In this document: piece after piece, positions 1-6,859 of the stretch
Layout of the letters: each line of letters opens with the position of its first letter
Numbering within the stretch: the first letter of the stretch is position 1
NCBI GenBank assembly: GCA_934572445.1
Contig: CAKTLD010000078.1
Coordinates: 1-9,652, forward strand
Reading direction: 5' to 3'
Source: an uncultured Oscillospiraceae bacterium
GTDB lineage: Bacteria; Bacillota; Clostridia; Oscillospirales; Oscillospiraceae
Length of the DNA stretch: 9,652 nucleotides
Made by a program: the position numbers and the translations under genes
The notes under the pieces: generated by a model
Told to the model about the DNA's origin: nothing
Database searches by the model: none
What the model saw: the letters and a program-made list of their open reading frames with translations, nothing else

Positions 1-849
1 GAGCCGAAGCATCTTTACAACGAGTGGAAAAAGAACGCCGTGCCGAAAAAGAGCAGCGCCGTGGTGCAGTTCCGCGGGCGCGACCTTTTGTGCCGCATCG
101 ACGACAACGGCCTCAAGTTCCCGTCGCGCGCGCAGTTTGCCGAGCCCGACGAGGCGTTCACCTATCTCTTTGAGCTCGACGGGCGGGAATACTACCTGCT
201 TTTTGACGAGAATGAGCGCGCGCTCGACGGCTATTCCTACCGCGACATCGTATTGTTCCGCACGGAAAAGCCCAGGGGGCTCGCCTACGCGGCGGTCAGC
301 GCATGGCACCTGTGCTCGTGGTACCGCGACGCGCGCTACTGCGGCCGCTGCGGGGAAAAGCTCGTCCACGACGTGAACGAGCGCATGATGCGCTGCCCGA
401 AGTGCGGCAACATGATCTTCCCGCGCATCAACCCGTCGGTCATCGTGGCCGTGACGCACGGGGACTATCTGCTGCTCACGAAGTACGCCAACCGCCCCGG
501 CGCGCAGCGCACGGCGCTGATCGCGGGCTTCACCGAGTTTGCCGAGAGCTTTGAGCAGACCGTGCACCGCGAGGTGATGGAGGAGGTTGGACTCAAGGTC
601 AAGGACCTGCGCTATTACCGCTGCCAGCCCTGGGGCATCAGCGGCAACATCATGATGGGCTTCTGGTGCAGGCTCGACGGCGACGACGATACGATCCGGC
701 TCGACAATTTCGAGCTGGCGGACGGCGCATGGGTCAGCCGCAAGGAATTGAGGGAGACCTTCGTCAACAACGGCATCGCCCTGACGGCGGAGATGATCTC
801 CGAATTCGCCGCGGGCAGAGACCCGTACAGTCTGGAAAAGAACCAATAA
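1..849 (+). CDS. nudC: NudC-like zinc-ribbon Nudix hydrolase (NAD+/NADH pyrophosphatase family), 5' end outside window
   Basis: The family hydrolyses NAD(H), NAD-capped RNA or related dinucleotides to mononucleotides in the cytoplasm. The frame is open to base 1 and encodes EPKHLYNEWKK before a GTG at 40. That stretch resembles the conserved N-terminus of Firmicute relatives, so I take the true start to lie left of the window and the GTG at 40 to be internal. Counting from base 40, a four-cysteine zinc ribbon (CGRCG at 101-105, CPKCG at 119-123) precedes a full Nudix box at residues 163-185 (G-x5-E-x7-REVMEEVGL, catalytic glutamates present). The NudC hallmark SQPWPFPxS is only partly kept: the sequence reads CQPWGISGN, with QPW conserved. 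Substrate preference may therefore differ from E. coli NudC. The stop at 847-849 abuts a strong terminator. The family call is firm; the exact substrate is inference. Confidence 0.88.
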   Translation, partial: EPKHLYNEWKKNAVPKKSSAVVQFRGRDLLCRIDDNGLKFPSRAQFAEPDEAFTYLFELDGREYYLLFDENERALDGYSYRDIVLFRTEKPRGLAYAAVSAWHLCSWYRDARYCGRCGEKLVHDVNERMMRCPKCGNMIFPRINPSVIVAVTHGDYLLLTKYANRPGAQRTALIAGFTEFAESFEQTVHREVMEEVGLKVKDLRYYRCQPWGISGNIMMGFWCRLDGDDDTIRLDNFELADGAWVSRKELRETFVNNGIALTAEMISEFAAGRDPYSLEKNQ

Positions 850-854
850 AAAGG

Positions 855-890
855 AAAAGCGGCTGTCTCAACAGAGACAGCCGCTTTTTT
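855..890. terminator. Bidirectional intrinsic terminator between convergent genes
   Basis: A perfect 11-bp stem (GCGGCTGTCTC at 859-869, GAGACAGCCGC at 874-884) has an AACA loop. It is flanked by AAAA (855-858) and TTTTTT (885-890), so it can work in both directions. It closes the nudix gene on the plus strand. On the minus strand it lies immediately beyond the stop codon (890-892) of the last gene of the long operon, whose transcript would end in UUUUCC. Confidence 0.93.
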
Positions 891-1423
891 CATATGAAAC
901 CGATCGACAGCAGGCGCATGTTGTCCCACTGCGCGAGCTCGCGGAGCAGGCCGCCGTCATACTCGTACAGGACGCACGGGCCCTGCCAGTTGACGTTGAG
1001 CCTGACAAAGGCAAAATAGCGATGACCGTCCACGACGATGATCTGAAAATCGAAGATCGCGTGGTCGATCTGGTCCGCGGCAGCGTGCATCATGTCGATC
1101 ATCGTCTCGTCGGGCTCGACGGTGTTGCCGACGGAGTCGTAGAGCGTGGTGGAGACAAGCGTATTGACCCTGTGGGCGCGGAGCGCGGTGGTGTCGAAGT
1201 CCGCGTAGTCGGCGGTGTAAAAGACGCAGGTGTCGGGCGTGAAGGCGTCGCAGGCGCGGCTCCTGCCGCTGGCATAGACCGTTTCGTAGACGTAAGCGGC
1301 GGCCTGCCCGCCGGCTGATTTGAGCGCGACGTGCAGGATCGGCTCGTCGGATTCGTTCCGGACGAAGAGAAGCAGAATAATGATCAGCACAAGACTGAGC
1401 AGTGCGGCGAAAAAGCGTTTCAT
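890..1423 (-). CDS. Small membrane-anchored protein of unknown function, last gene of the envelope operon
   Basis: I do not recognise this 177-residue protein. It starts with MKRFF followed by a strongly hydrophobic segment (about residues 5-21), then a charged stretch. This fits an uncleaved signal anchor with residues 22-177 outside the membrane. There is no lipobox cysteine after the hydrophobic stretch. The outer part looks like a mixed alpha/beta domain with a hydrophobic strand (IFDFQIIVV, about 123-131) followed by DGHRYFAFVRLNVNW. The ATG is preceded by AAGGAGC at proper spacing. The gene begins 24 bases after the VanZ-like gene stops and ends at the bidirectional terminator, so it is most likely the distal gene of that operon. 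A role with its envelope-related neighbours is inference from position only. Confidence 0.82.
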   Translation of the reverse strand: MKRFFAALLSLVLIIILLLFVRNESDEPILHVALKSAGGQAAAYVYETVYASGRSRACDAFTPDTCVFYTADYADFDTTALRAHRVNTLVSTTLYDSVGNTVEPDETMIDMMHAAADQIDHAIFDFQIIVVDGHRYFAFVRLNVNWQGPCVLYEYDGGLLRELAQWDNMRLLSIGFI

Positions 1424-1447
1424 CGGAAGCTCCTTGCGGACCGGCGC

Positions 1448-2878
1448 TCAGAAGAGCGCGGGAACGTAGTCGACCGCGTCGGTGATGCCGCCCGATTGAC
1501 TGGAGAGCGACAGCTCGAAGCGGTAGACCGGTTGATAGAAACCCTTGGAATCGGAGAGGTAGTCGAGCGTGCAGGAGCGCACCTCAATATGCTGGACGTT
1601 CTGCGCGAACCATGCGCCCTCAAAGCTCTTGCCCGCCTGCAAGGCGGCGAGCGCCTGCGCGGGGGAGAGAATGGGCTCTTCGCGCACGGGCGCGAGCGTG
1701 GTGATGCGGTTTTCGAGATTGGAAAGCTCTGATTGACCGCCCTCCCGCGCGTCGAGCACGCAGGCGAGCGTGCCGTGGAGGAAGCCGCCCTCCATGGGGA
1801 GCAGGCCGGCGGCGAACACCGCGCGGTAAGAGGTCTCGCCATACGGCGAGAGCGAGAACGCGGTGCCGGCGGGGGCGGAAAAACCAAAATCGTCGAGCGT
1901 TTCGCGCAGGAGTTCTTCGGAGACGTCCTGCGGGGAAACGTCCAAAACGGGGGCAATGCTGTCGCTGATCCAGTATTCCCATGTGCCGTCGTGCAGTGTG
2001 ATGTTGAGGAAATCGCCGGTGGAGTGATTCATGTAGAGCGCGGTGTCGTCGTAGTAGTCAATGTCCGGAAATTCGACGCCGTGCGCGGCGGCGAATTCCG
2101 CGGCGAAGCGGTCGGCACCCGCGTTGTCGAGCGCCTGCGCCTGATAGACCCAGGCGGTCTTGCTGTTCTCGTCGAGCGCAAAGTCGACCGACCAGCGGAC
2201 GCCGCTCAGGTCCGCCGTCGTAACAGAGGCGTCGCGCAGGTTGCCGTAGGGCTGCGCGGCGTAAGAGATGAAAATGGCGGATAGTGCGAGCGCGAACGCG
2301 GCGGGCAGCGCGCAGTAGCGCGGCCATGTCCCGCTCTTTTGATGCAGCGCGAGCACGAACATCGCCGCGCACCAACCGAGCATCGCGCCCAAGGTGTTGG
2401 TGAACAGGTCATCCACATCCCACATGCCGCGTCCGGTGAAAAGCTGCGTCAGCTCAATGAGGAGCGAAACGCCAAAGCCCGCGCCGAGCGCGGCGTACCA
2501 CTTGCGAAACGGCTTAGAGAGCAGCGGCAGCAGAAACCCCAGCGGGATAAAGAGCGCGATGTTGAGCAGCACATTGAGCCAAATTTGCAGCGTGAAGCGC
2601 TGGTACGCCTCGCGCCAGGCAAGGAAAAGCTGCAAATTGCACTGCCGTGCGGCAAATTCATTCGGCTCGCTGCGCAGCAGCGTGACGAAGACCGTGACCG
2701 CTGCCCAGCCAATAAGAAGCAGCGCGCAGACCGCCTTTCCCCACGGGAAGCGGCGGCCCCGCCTGCGGCAGACGGCATAGCAGACGGTCAGGATCACACC
2801 GCAGACGAGCGCGGCGGGCACGGCAAAGCGCATGCCGCGCTGTAACAGATGAAAAAGATAGGAAACAAAGTCGTGCAT
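1448..2878 (-). CDS. VanZ-family membrane protein fused to a large outer C-terminal domain
   Basis: The 476-residue protein has an N-terminal VanZ domain (about residues 50-178). Visible VanZ marks are LNIALFIPLGFLLPLL (105-120), the IELTQ motif (141-145), and RGMWDVDDLFTNTLGAMLG (150-168), with acidic residues and the N161/G164 pair of the family. VanZ proteins are linked to teicoplanin and lipoglycopeptide resistance by an unsettled mechanism. A further hydrophobic segment (about 187-206) is followed by about 270 residues probably outside the membrane. The last 70 or so (LSPAQALAALQAGKSFEG ... FYQPVYRFEL ... VDYVPALF) follow a PepSY/YycI-like pattern, which I infer by eye. Plain VanZ proteins are usually 150-200 residues, so the extension is unusual. 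The RBS GGAGGG lies upstream of the ATG, 23 bases after the amidase gene. VanZ call firm, role inferred. Confidence 0.87.
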   Translation of the reverse strand: MHDFVSYLFHLLQRGMRFAVPAALVCGVILTVCYAVCRRRGRRFPWGKAVCALLLIGWAAVTVFVTLLRSEPNEFAARQCNLQLFLAWREAYQRFTLQIWLNVLLNIALFIPLGFLLPLLSKPFRKWYAALGAGFGVSLLIELTQLFTGRGMWDVDDLFTNTLGAMLGWCAAMFVLALHQKSGTWPRYCALPAAFALALSAIFISYAAQPYGNLRDASVTTADLSGVRWSVDFALDENSKTAWVYQAQALDNAGADRFAAEFAAAHGVEFPDIDYYDDTALYMNHSTGDFLNITLHDGTWEYWISDSIAPVLDVSPQDVSEELLRETLDDFGFSAPAGTAFSLSPYGETSYRAVFAAGLLPMEGGFLHGTLACVLDAREGGQSELSNLENRITTLAPVREEPILSPAQALAALQAGKSFEGAWFAQNVQHIEVRSCTLDYLSDSKGFYQPVYRFELSLSSQSGGITDAVDYVPALF

Positions 2879-2901
2879 GAGATCCCTCCCGATTGGATTT
2901 C

Positions 2902-3573
2902 TCAGTTGGTTTCACCGTTCGCGGTTTTGTCCTCTTCGATGCGCGCGCTCACGTCCTGCCGGAAGGTGAGCCATGCATCCTCGTTTTCCACATAGTATTT
3001 GGGGCAGATCTTACCCGTCACGTCGTAGTGACGGATAACGTCCTCGGCGGGGTCCAGATCGAACGTTTCGCACAGCCACGCGACGAGCTGTTCAAGGCTT
3101 TCCATCGTCGCATCGTCAAACTTGCCCGTCTCGTCGGGGTGGCAGACCTCAATGGACACGGTGTAGTCGTTCGCCGTGTTCGAGCAGTAGGCGATCTCCG
3201 TCAGCGGCACGCACTGCAAAATTTCACCGTCGAGCCCCACGAGAAAGTGGGCGCTCGCGTAGGTTTCATGTGTGAGTGCGAGATTGGCGAAAAAGCTGCG
3301 GTTCGCCGCGGCGGTCGTGCCGGGGTTGCCGACATAGTGCACCACCACGCCGGAAATGGTTTCCAGCGGCGTGCCGGGGCGGGAGTATTCGTTCGTCGGA
3401 ATGTAGTCGACGGTGACGAAGTCCGGCGTGGCGATATCTGAGCCGGGGAGGTTTTCGTGCGCGAGACGATAGCGCAGCGTGCGCACGACGAGTGAAAGCG
3501 CCAGCACGAGCGCGAGCGCGCCGAGAGCGTAGAGGACGGCGGGGGCGCGGCGACGGGGTCTGCGGCTGCTCAT
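2902..3573 (-). CDS. Membrane-anchored zinc N-acetylmuramoyl-L-alanine amidase (Amidase_2 / T7-lysozyme fold)
   Basis: This enzyme would cut the amide bond between N-acetylmuramic acid and L-alanine in peptidoglycan. The 223-residue protein has an arginine-rich start (RRPRRRA) and one membrane segment (about residues 12-30), with the catalytic domain outside (about 70-205). The expected zinc ligands are visible: H79 in VVVHYVG, and H182 and C190 in RHYDVTGKICPKYY. The lysine before ICP (K188) matches the catalytic lysine of T7 lysozyme. AHFLVGLDGEILQCVPL (108-124) is the typical core strand region of the family. All key residues are present, so the enzyme looks active. Its ATG overlaps the permease stop as ATGA, with GGAGGTGA upstream inside the permease gene, so it is translationally coupled. 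Whether it remodels the cell's own wall or frees a ligand is unknown. Confidence 0.9.
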   Translation of the reverse strand: MSSRRPRRRAPAVLYALGALALVLALSLVVRTLRYRLAHENLPGSDIATPDFVTVDYIPTNEYSRPGTPLETISGVVVHYVGNPGTTAAANRSFFANLALTHETYASAHFLVGLDGEILQCVPLTEIAYCSNTANDYTVSIEVCHPDETGKFDDATMESLEQLVAWLCETFDLDPAEDVIRHYDVTGKICPKYYVENEDAWLTFRQDVSARIEEDKTANGETN

Positions 3574-5486
3574 GGGGCGCTCACCTCCGCAGGAGCTTCG
3601 CTGTAGCCGCCGCGGGCCGTGTCATCCGGCTCGCCCGTGCGCTCGATCTCCTCAAGCGCGGCGAGCGTGGCGGTCATTTCCGGCGTGACCTCAAAGTGGA
3701 TGGATTCGACCGAGCGGGAGGAGGTGCCGTTATCGCGGAACGTGACGACATTGACATACAGCTGGACATAGCGATAGTGGGAGATACCGGAGGTGTCGGC
3801 AGTGGAGGAGATCTCCTGCGCCGAGAAGATGTCCTGCGCGACGGCGGGACGTGCGCAGTCCTCCATCGCCGCGCGGCAGACGCTTTCCGCCTGACGGGCG
3901 GTGAGCGTGTAGGTCAGCGAGCGGTCGCCTTCGGGGGAATAGGTGTCGTGGATATAGTAGCCGGTGTTGGTGAAGCTCTGGTTGGGATTGTCCGGCAGGA
4001 CGTCGGCGCAGAGGGCGCGCAGCTCTCGGGAGTATACCGCCGCGGGGCAGGTGTAGAGCGCGTTGATCTGCGCCGTCAGGCTGTCCGCCTTGTCAAGCTC
4101 TGTTTTGTCGAGCACGAGAGAATATTCGCGGCGGAAGGACACGCCGCTTTTGAGCGTATAGGAAAGCGTGAGGGAATACCGGCGATAATTGTCGGGCAGC
4201 GTTCCTCCGGAATTCCAGAGCCGCAGGACTTCCTCCTTGCCGTCAATGACGGCGCGGTGCGCGTCGGTGATGAGAGCGAGCGTGGAGGGATCGCCGGTGG
4301 TAAAGCGCGTCTGACCGCCGAAGTCCACATAGGCGGTCTCAATATTCCGGACCTCGGGCACGCGGCTTTCATAGCCCGTGAGGTCATACGTCATTGTGAT
4401 GCCGAGCAGCGTCAGGAGCACCGCGACGATGCACGCGCCGCGTGCGCCCGAGCGCAGCACGCGGAAGCTCTTTTTCACCAGCGCTTCAGCGATGTAATAG
4501 CCCAGCAGGCCGGAAACGAGCATGCACATGATCGTGCCGGAGAGGGAATAGCTGCCGTCCGGGAGGTACTGGCCGAAAAAGAGAATATAGCTGAGCTGGC
4601 CGAGGATAAGCGCCGCGCAGAATGAAACGCCGTATTTGAAAACGGGAGTTGCCCACGGAAAGGCAACGACGGAGCCGGACAGCTCGCTTTTGCGCGCACG
4701 ATAGAGCACGAGCGCGAGCGCGGCGCAGACGAGGCCGAGCAGCGCATAGCCGTAGAGCCAGCTGAAGCCGTACAGCTCGCACTCCCACGGTGGCCCTCCC
4801 ACGATGACGGCGTTCAGCCGCCGCAGCAGGAAGAAAAACGGGGAGAGAGGGCCGAGCGAGAGCTGGCCGTCGTCGACATAGCCGTAGAGAAATTGTCCGG
4901 CGAAGCTGCGCAGCATCAGCTCCAGCCCGCTGATGAGCGAGTTGCCGACGACAAAAAACACCGGCACGGCGAGGGCCTGACCCGTGAACATCACGCAGAG
5001 GACGGCAAAGGAGTAGAAAAAGACGATCTCCATTGCCGCGCCGCCGAGCGCTGCGCCCAGCACGTCCCAATGCGGAAACGTATAAGCGGAGGACGGCAGA
5101 AACCAATAGGCCGTGAGCGCGAAGGCGGGGAGCAGCGCGGCGAGCTGGCAGAAAAGTCCCGTGAGGTACGCGGTGGCGAAAAGCGTCTCGCGGCGCAGGG
5201 GGAGCGCGTGGTAGCAGTTCGTGGCGCGGGTGCTGAAAAGGTAGGAAAACGACAGCATGGCATAGAAAAGCCCAAAGATGGCCGCCATATAGAGCCCGCC
5301 CTTGAGGGAGCTTTCCAGAATATGCTGCTCATAGATCCAATAGCCGGTATCGCCGGAGAGAAGGCCCGGGAGCGAGGAGGGCAGCAGCAATATCCACAGC
5401 AGCGCCTCCGCCAGCAGCAGCGGCCAGGTGCGCCAGAGCTGGCTGCGGAAGAGCGCGGCATTAAAGAACGATGTCGCGGATCGCAT
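3570..5486 (-). CDS. ABC transporter permease with about nine membrane segments and a large C-terminal domain
   Basis: This 638-residue protein is the membrane partner of the ATPase encoded just upstream. About nine hydrophobic segments fall in the first 370 residues (LLLAEALLWILLL, YMAAIFGLFYAMLSF, TAYLTGLFCQLAALLPAFALTAYW and others), in the style of ABC-2 permeases of YtrC/D type. About 265 polar residues follow, with no further membrane segment. This tail resembles what I recall as DUF6449, but that name is uncertain. It probably faces outward. The start was moved: a GTG at 5495 lies inside a perfect AGGAGG, while the ATG at 5486 sits 8 bases after it. The gene overlaps the ATPase gene by 26 bases and the amidase gene by ATGA. 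No second permease gene is present, so a homodimer is likely. The substrate is unknown; a peptide or lipid-linked antibiotic is inference. Confidence 0.86.
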   Translation of the reverse strand: MRSATSFFNAALFRSQLWRTWPLLLAEALLWILLLPSSLPGLLSGDTGYWIYEQHILESSLKGGLYMAAIFGLFYAMLSFSYLFSTRATNCYHALPLRRETLFATAYLTGLFCQLAALLPAFALTAYWFLPSSAYTFPHWDVLGAALGGAAMEIVFFYSFAVLCVMFTGQALAVPVFFVVGNSLISGLELMLRSFAGQFLYGYVDDGQLSLGPLSPFFFLLRRLNAVIVGGPPWECELYGFSWLYGYALLGLVCAALALVLYRARKSELSGSVVAFPWATPVFKYGVSFCAALILGQLSYILFFGQYLPDGSYSLSGTIMCMLVSGLLGYYIAEALVKKSFRVLRSGARGACIVAVLLTLLGITMTYDLTGYESRVPEVRNIETAYVDFGGQTRFTTGDPSTLALITDAHRAVIDGKEEVLRLWNSGGTLPDNYRRYSLTLSYTLKSGVSFRREYSLVLDKTELDKADSLTAQINALYTCPAAVYSRELRALCADVLPDNPNQSFTNTGYYIHDTYSPEGDRSLTYTLTARQAESVCRAAMEDCARPAVAQDIFSAQEISSTADTSGISHYRYVQLYVNVVTFRDNGTSSRSVESIHFEVTPEMTATLAALEEIERTGEPDDTARGGYSEAPAEVSAP

Positions 5487-6360
5487 AGTCCTCACCTCCT
5501 AATTCATAGATGAAAATTTCTTCGAGCGAGAGCGGCACCGCGTCGAGGAGGACGGGGTGCAGCGGCATGAGTCTCTGCGTGAGCTCATCCGCGCTGCCGC
5601 GGCAGACGAGCGTATGCACGCGGCCGGACTGCGCGTGGTGCAGGATCTCGATATCCTGCGGCAGCGGGGGAAGCGTGTCGCCGGCGAAGGCGAGCTGGAG
5701 CTTGACGATGTGCTCCTGCAGCTCGCTGAGCGGCTGCTCCAAAAGGAGCCTGCCGCGGTCCATCACGCAGACATGGTCGCACACATCCTCCAGCTCGCGC
5801 AGGTTGTGCGATGAGACGAGCACCGTCGTACCGCGCTCTGCCACATCCTGCATGATGAGGCTCCAGATCTGACGGCGCATCACGGGGTCGAGCCCGTCCA
5901 CCGGTTCATCGAGAATGAGATAGTCCGGCATGGCGCACAGGGCAAGGCAGAAGGCGGCCTGCCGGCGCTGTCCCTTGCTCATGCGGCGCAGCGGGCGGGA
6001 TTCGTCCAGCGCAAACACAGGACGGAGCGAGTCGTAGCGCTTTCTGCTGAACGCAGGATAGAAGCCGCAGTAAAAGCGGCGCATGTCATCAAGGCCCGCC
6101 TGCGTAAAGTGGAACCAGTCGTCGGGAATGGGCGCGATACGCGCCTTGACGGCGGGATTTTCCCAGACGGGGGCGCCGTCAAAGACGATGGTGCCGGAAT
6201 CCTGGCGGTAAACGCCGGTCAGATGGTGCAGCAGCGTCGTTTTTCCCGCGCCGTTGGGACCGACAAGGCCGCAGACCGCGCCGGTGGGCACGGTAAGGTC
6301 TGCGCCGTCGAGCGCGCGCAGCGCGCCGAAGGTCTTGACAAGACCGCGTACTTCGATCAT
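5461..6360 (-). CDS. ABC transporter ATP-binding protein (YtrB/BcrA-like exporter ATPase)
   Basis: This 299-residue cytoplasmic ATPase would energise the adjacent permease. Motifs are Walker A GPNGAGKTT (34-42), signature MSKGQRRQ (127-134), Walker B YLILDEPVDGLDP (147-159, with catalytic E152), and switch histidine SSHNLRE (H185). The usual Q-loop glutamine is not evident; the region reads IAPIPDDWFHF (76-86). After about residue 210 comes the accessory C-terminal region common in this exporter class. Its ATG overlaps the stop of the GntR gene as ATGA, with AAGGGAG inside the end of that gene, so regulator and ATPase are translationally coupled. The context of a YtrA-type regulator, an ABC-2 permease and wall-related genes matches exporters that respond to cell-wall-active peptides. 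The ATPase call is certain; the transported compound is unknown. Confidence 0.93.
   Translation of the reverse strand: MIEVRGLVKTFGALRALDGADLTVPTGAVCGLVGPNGAGKTTLLHHLTGVYRQDSGTIVFDGAPVWENPAVKARIAPIPDDWFHFTQAGLDDMRRFYCGFYPAFSRKRYDSLRPVFALDESRPLRRMSKGQRRQAAFCLALCAMPDYLILDEPVDGLDPVMRRQIWSLIMQDVAERGTTVLVSSHNLRELEDVCDHVCVMDRGRLLLEQPLSELQEHIVKLQLAFAGDTLPPLPQDIEILHHAQSGRVHTLVCRGSADELTQRLMPLHPVLLDAVPLSLEEIFIYELGGEDYAIRDIVL
5487..5500 (-). promoter_or_regulatory. Ribosome binding site that fixes the permease start
   Basis: AGGAGG (5500-5495) is followed by an 8-base spacer and then ATG at 5486-5484. A GTG in the same frame (5495-5493) overlaps the last base of the Shine-Dalgarno and so cannot be the start. 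Confidence 0.88.
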
Positions 6361-6722
6361 AATTTTTCTCCCTTCTCACAGAGCGCTCTGATCTCTTCCT
6401 CGCTCGCGCCCATGGCGCGCAGCTCCTGCAAAAGCTCGCGCAGCTGCTGCTCGAGCGCGCGGCGGCGCTTATCGTCGCGCTCGCGGTAGGTGTGCACGGC
6501 GAAGCAGCCCTTGCCGGGCACCGAGCAGCAGTAGCCGCTGGCCTCCAGCTCGTTATAGGCGCGCTGGATGGTGTTGGGGTTGATGGCGAGCTGACCGGCC
6601 AGCGCGCGTACCGAGGGGAGCTTGTCCCCGTCGGCGATCACGCCGGAGACGATCAGCCGCCGCAGCCCGTCGCACACCTGCTCGTAGATCGGGCAGGCAT
6701 CGCGGTAATTTAAGGTGATCAT
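6357..6722 (-). CDS. ytrA: GntR-family transcriptional repressor, YtrA subfamily
   Basis: This 121-residue DNA-binding protein has a winged helix-turn-helix at about residues 10-76 (PIYEQVCDGLRRLI, GDKLPSVRALAGQLAINPN, TIQRAYNELEASGY, PGKGCFA). A short helical C-terminal tail (about 80-121) provides dimerisation. The lack of a large effector domain and the total length near 120 are diagnostic of the YtrA subfamily, which usually sits next to ABC exporter genes. I chose the ATG at 6722 because AAGGAG precedes it and the family begins at this point. A longer reading frame upstream is out of frame with the micropeptide gene and shows no GntR character. The start overlaps the micropeptide stop as ATGA. 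An inverted repeat at the operon promoter is a strong candidate for its binding site, so autorepression is expected. The inducer is unknown. Confidence 0.93.
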   Translation of the reverse strand: MITLNYRDACPIYEQVCDGLRRLIVSGVIADGDKLPSVRALAGQLAINPNTIQRAYNELEASGYCCSVPGKGCFAVHTYRERDDKRRRALEQQLRELLQELRAMGASEEEIRALCEKGEKL

Positions 6723-6820
6723 GGGCGGCGCTCCTTCCCGCGCGGACCGCGACTGAGCGCGGCGATCAGCGCAAGGCCGGCGAGGAGCAGAACGGCGGGG
6801 ATCAGCAGTGTGATGGACAT
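6719..6820 (-). CDS. 33-residue single-span membrane micropeptide, first gene of the operon
   Basis: A small frame of 33 codons begins at an ATG 5 bases after a perfect GGAGGT (6831-6826) and ends in TGA that overlaps the GntR start as ATGA. The peptide has a hydrophobic span (ITLLIPAVLLLAGLALIAAL, residues 3-22) and a basic tail (SRGPRGKERRP). This predicts one membrane helix with the C-terminus in the cytoplasm. It is the first frame after the operon promoter and the operator. I recall that the Bacillus subtilis ytr operon also opens with a small gene, ytrG, before ytrA, so this may be a positional counterpart; sequence homology is not claimed. It could act as a membrane sensor or partner of the permease, or serve only as a translated leader for the GntR gene. 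The good ribosome site, clear membrane pattern and coupling favour a real gene. Confidence 0.72.
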   Translation of the reverse strand: MSITLLIPAVLLLAGLALIAALSRGPRGKERRP

Positions 6821-6832
6821 GCCGCACCTCCA

Positions 6833-6859
6833 AACTGTATTATGCGTATTAGTACAGTT
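6833..6859 (-). promoter_or_regulatory. Putative YtrA-type operator over the transcription start
   Basis: Perfect 7-base arms AACTGTA (6859-6853) and TACAGTT (6839-6833) are separated by exactly 13 bases. They lie directly after the -10 and across the expected start of transcription. Arm sequence and spacing closely match the inverted repeat I recall for B. subtilis YtrA, AGTGTA-N13-TACACT. A dimer of the GntR protein encoded 111 bases downstream would block polymerase here. Position and symmetry are seen; binding is inferred. Confidence 0.78.

Noticed and set aside
1331..2845. Several plus-strand frames opposite the VanZ gene
   Set aside because: R/E/G/A-rich shadows with no domain; the minus-strand VanZ motifs are clear.
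3492..4625. 377-codon plus-strand frame opposite the permease and amidase genes
   Set aside because: Low-complexity R/A/G-rich translation, no motif, no ribosome site. The minus strand carries recognised genes here.
6723..6833. N-terminal extension of the GntR protein by 37 residues
   Set aside because: It begins inside the operator region, has no GntR similarity and overlaps the micropeptide frame. The ATG at 6722 has AAGGAG and matches the family start.
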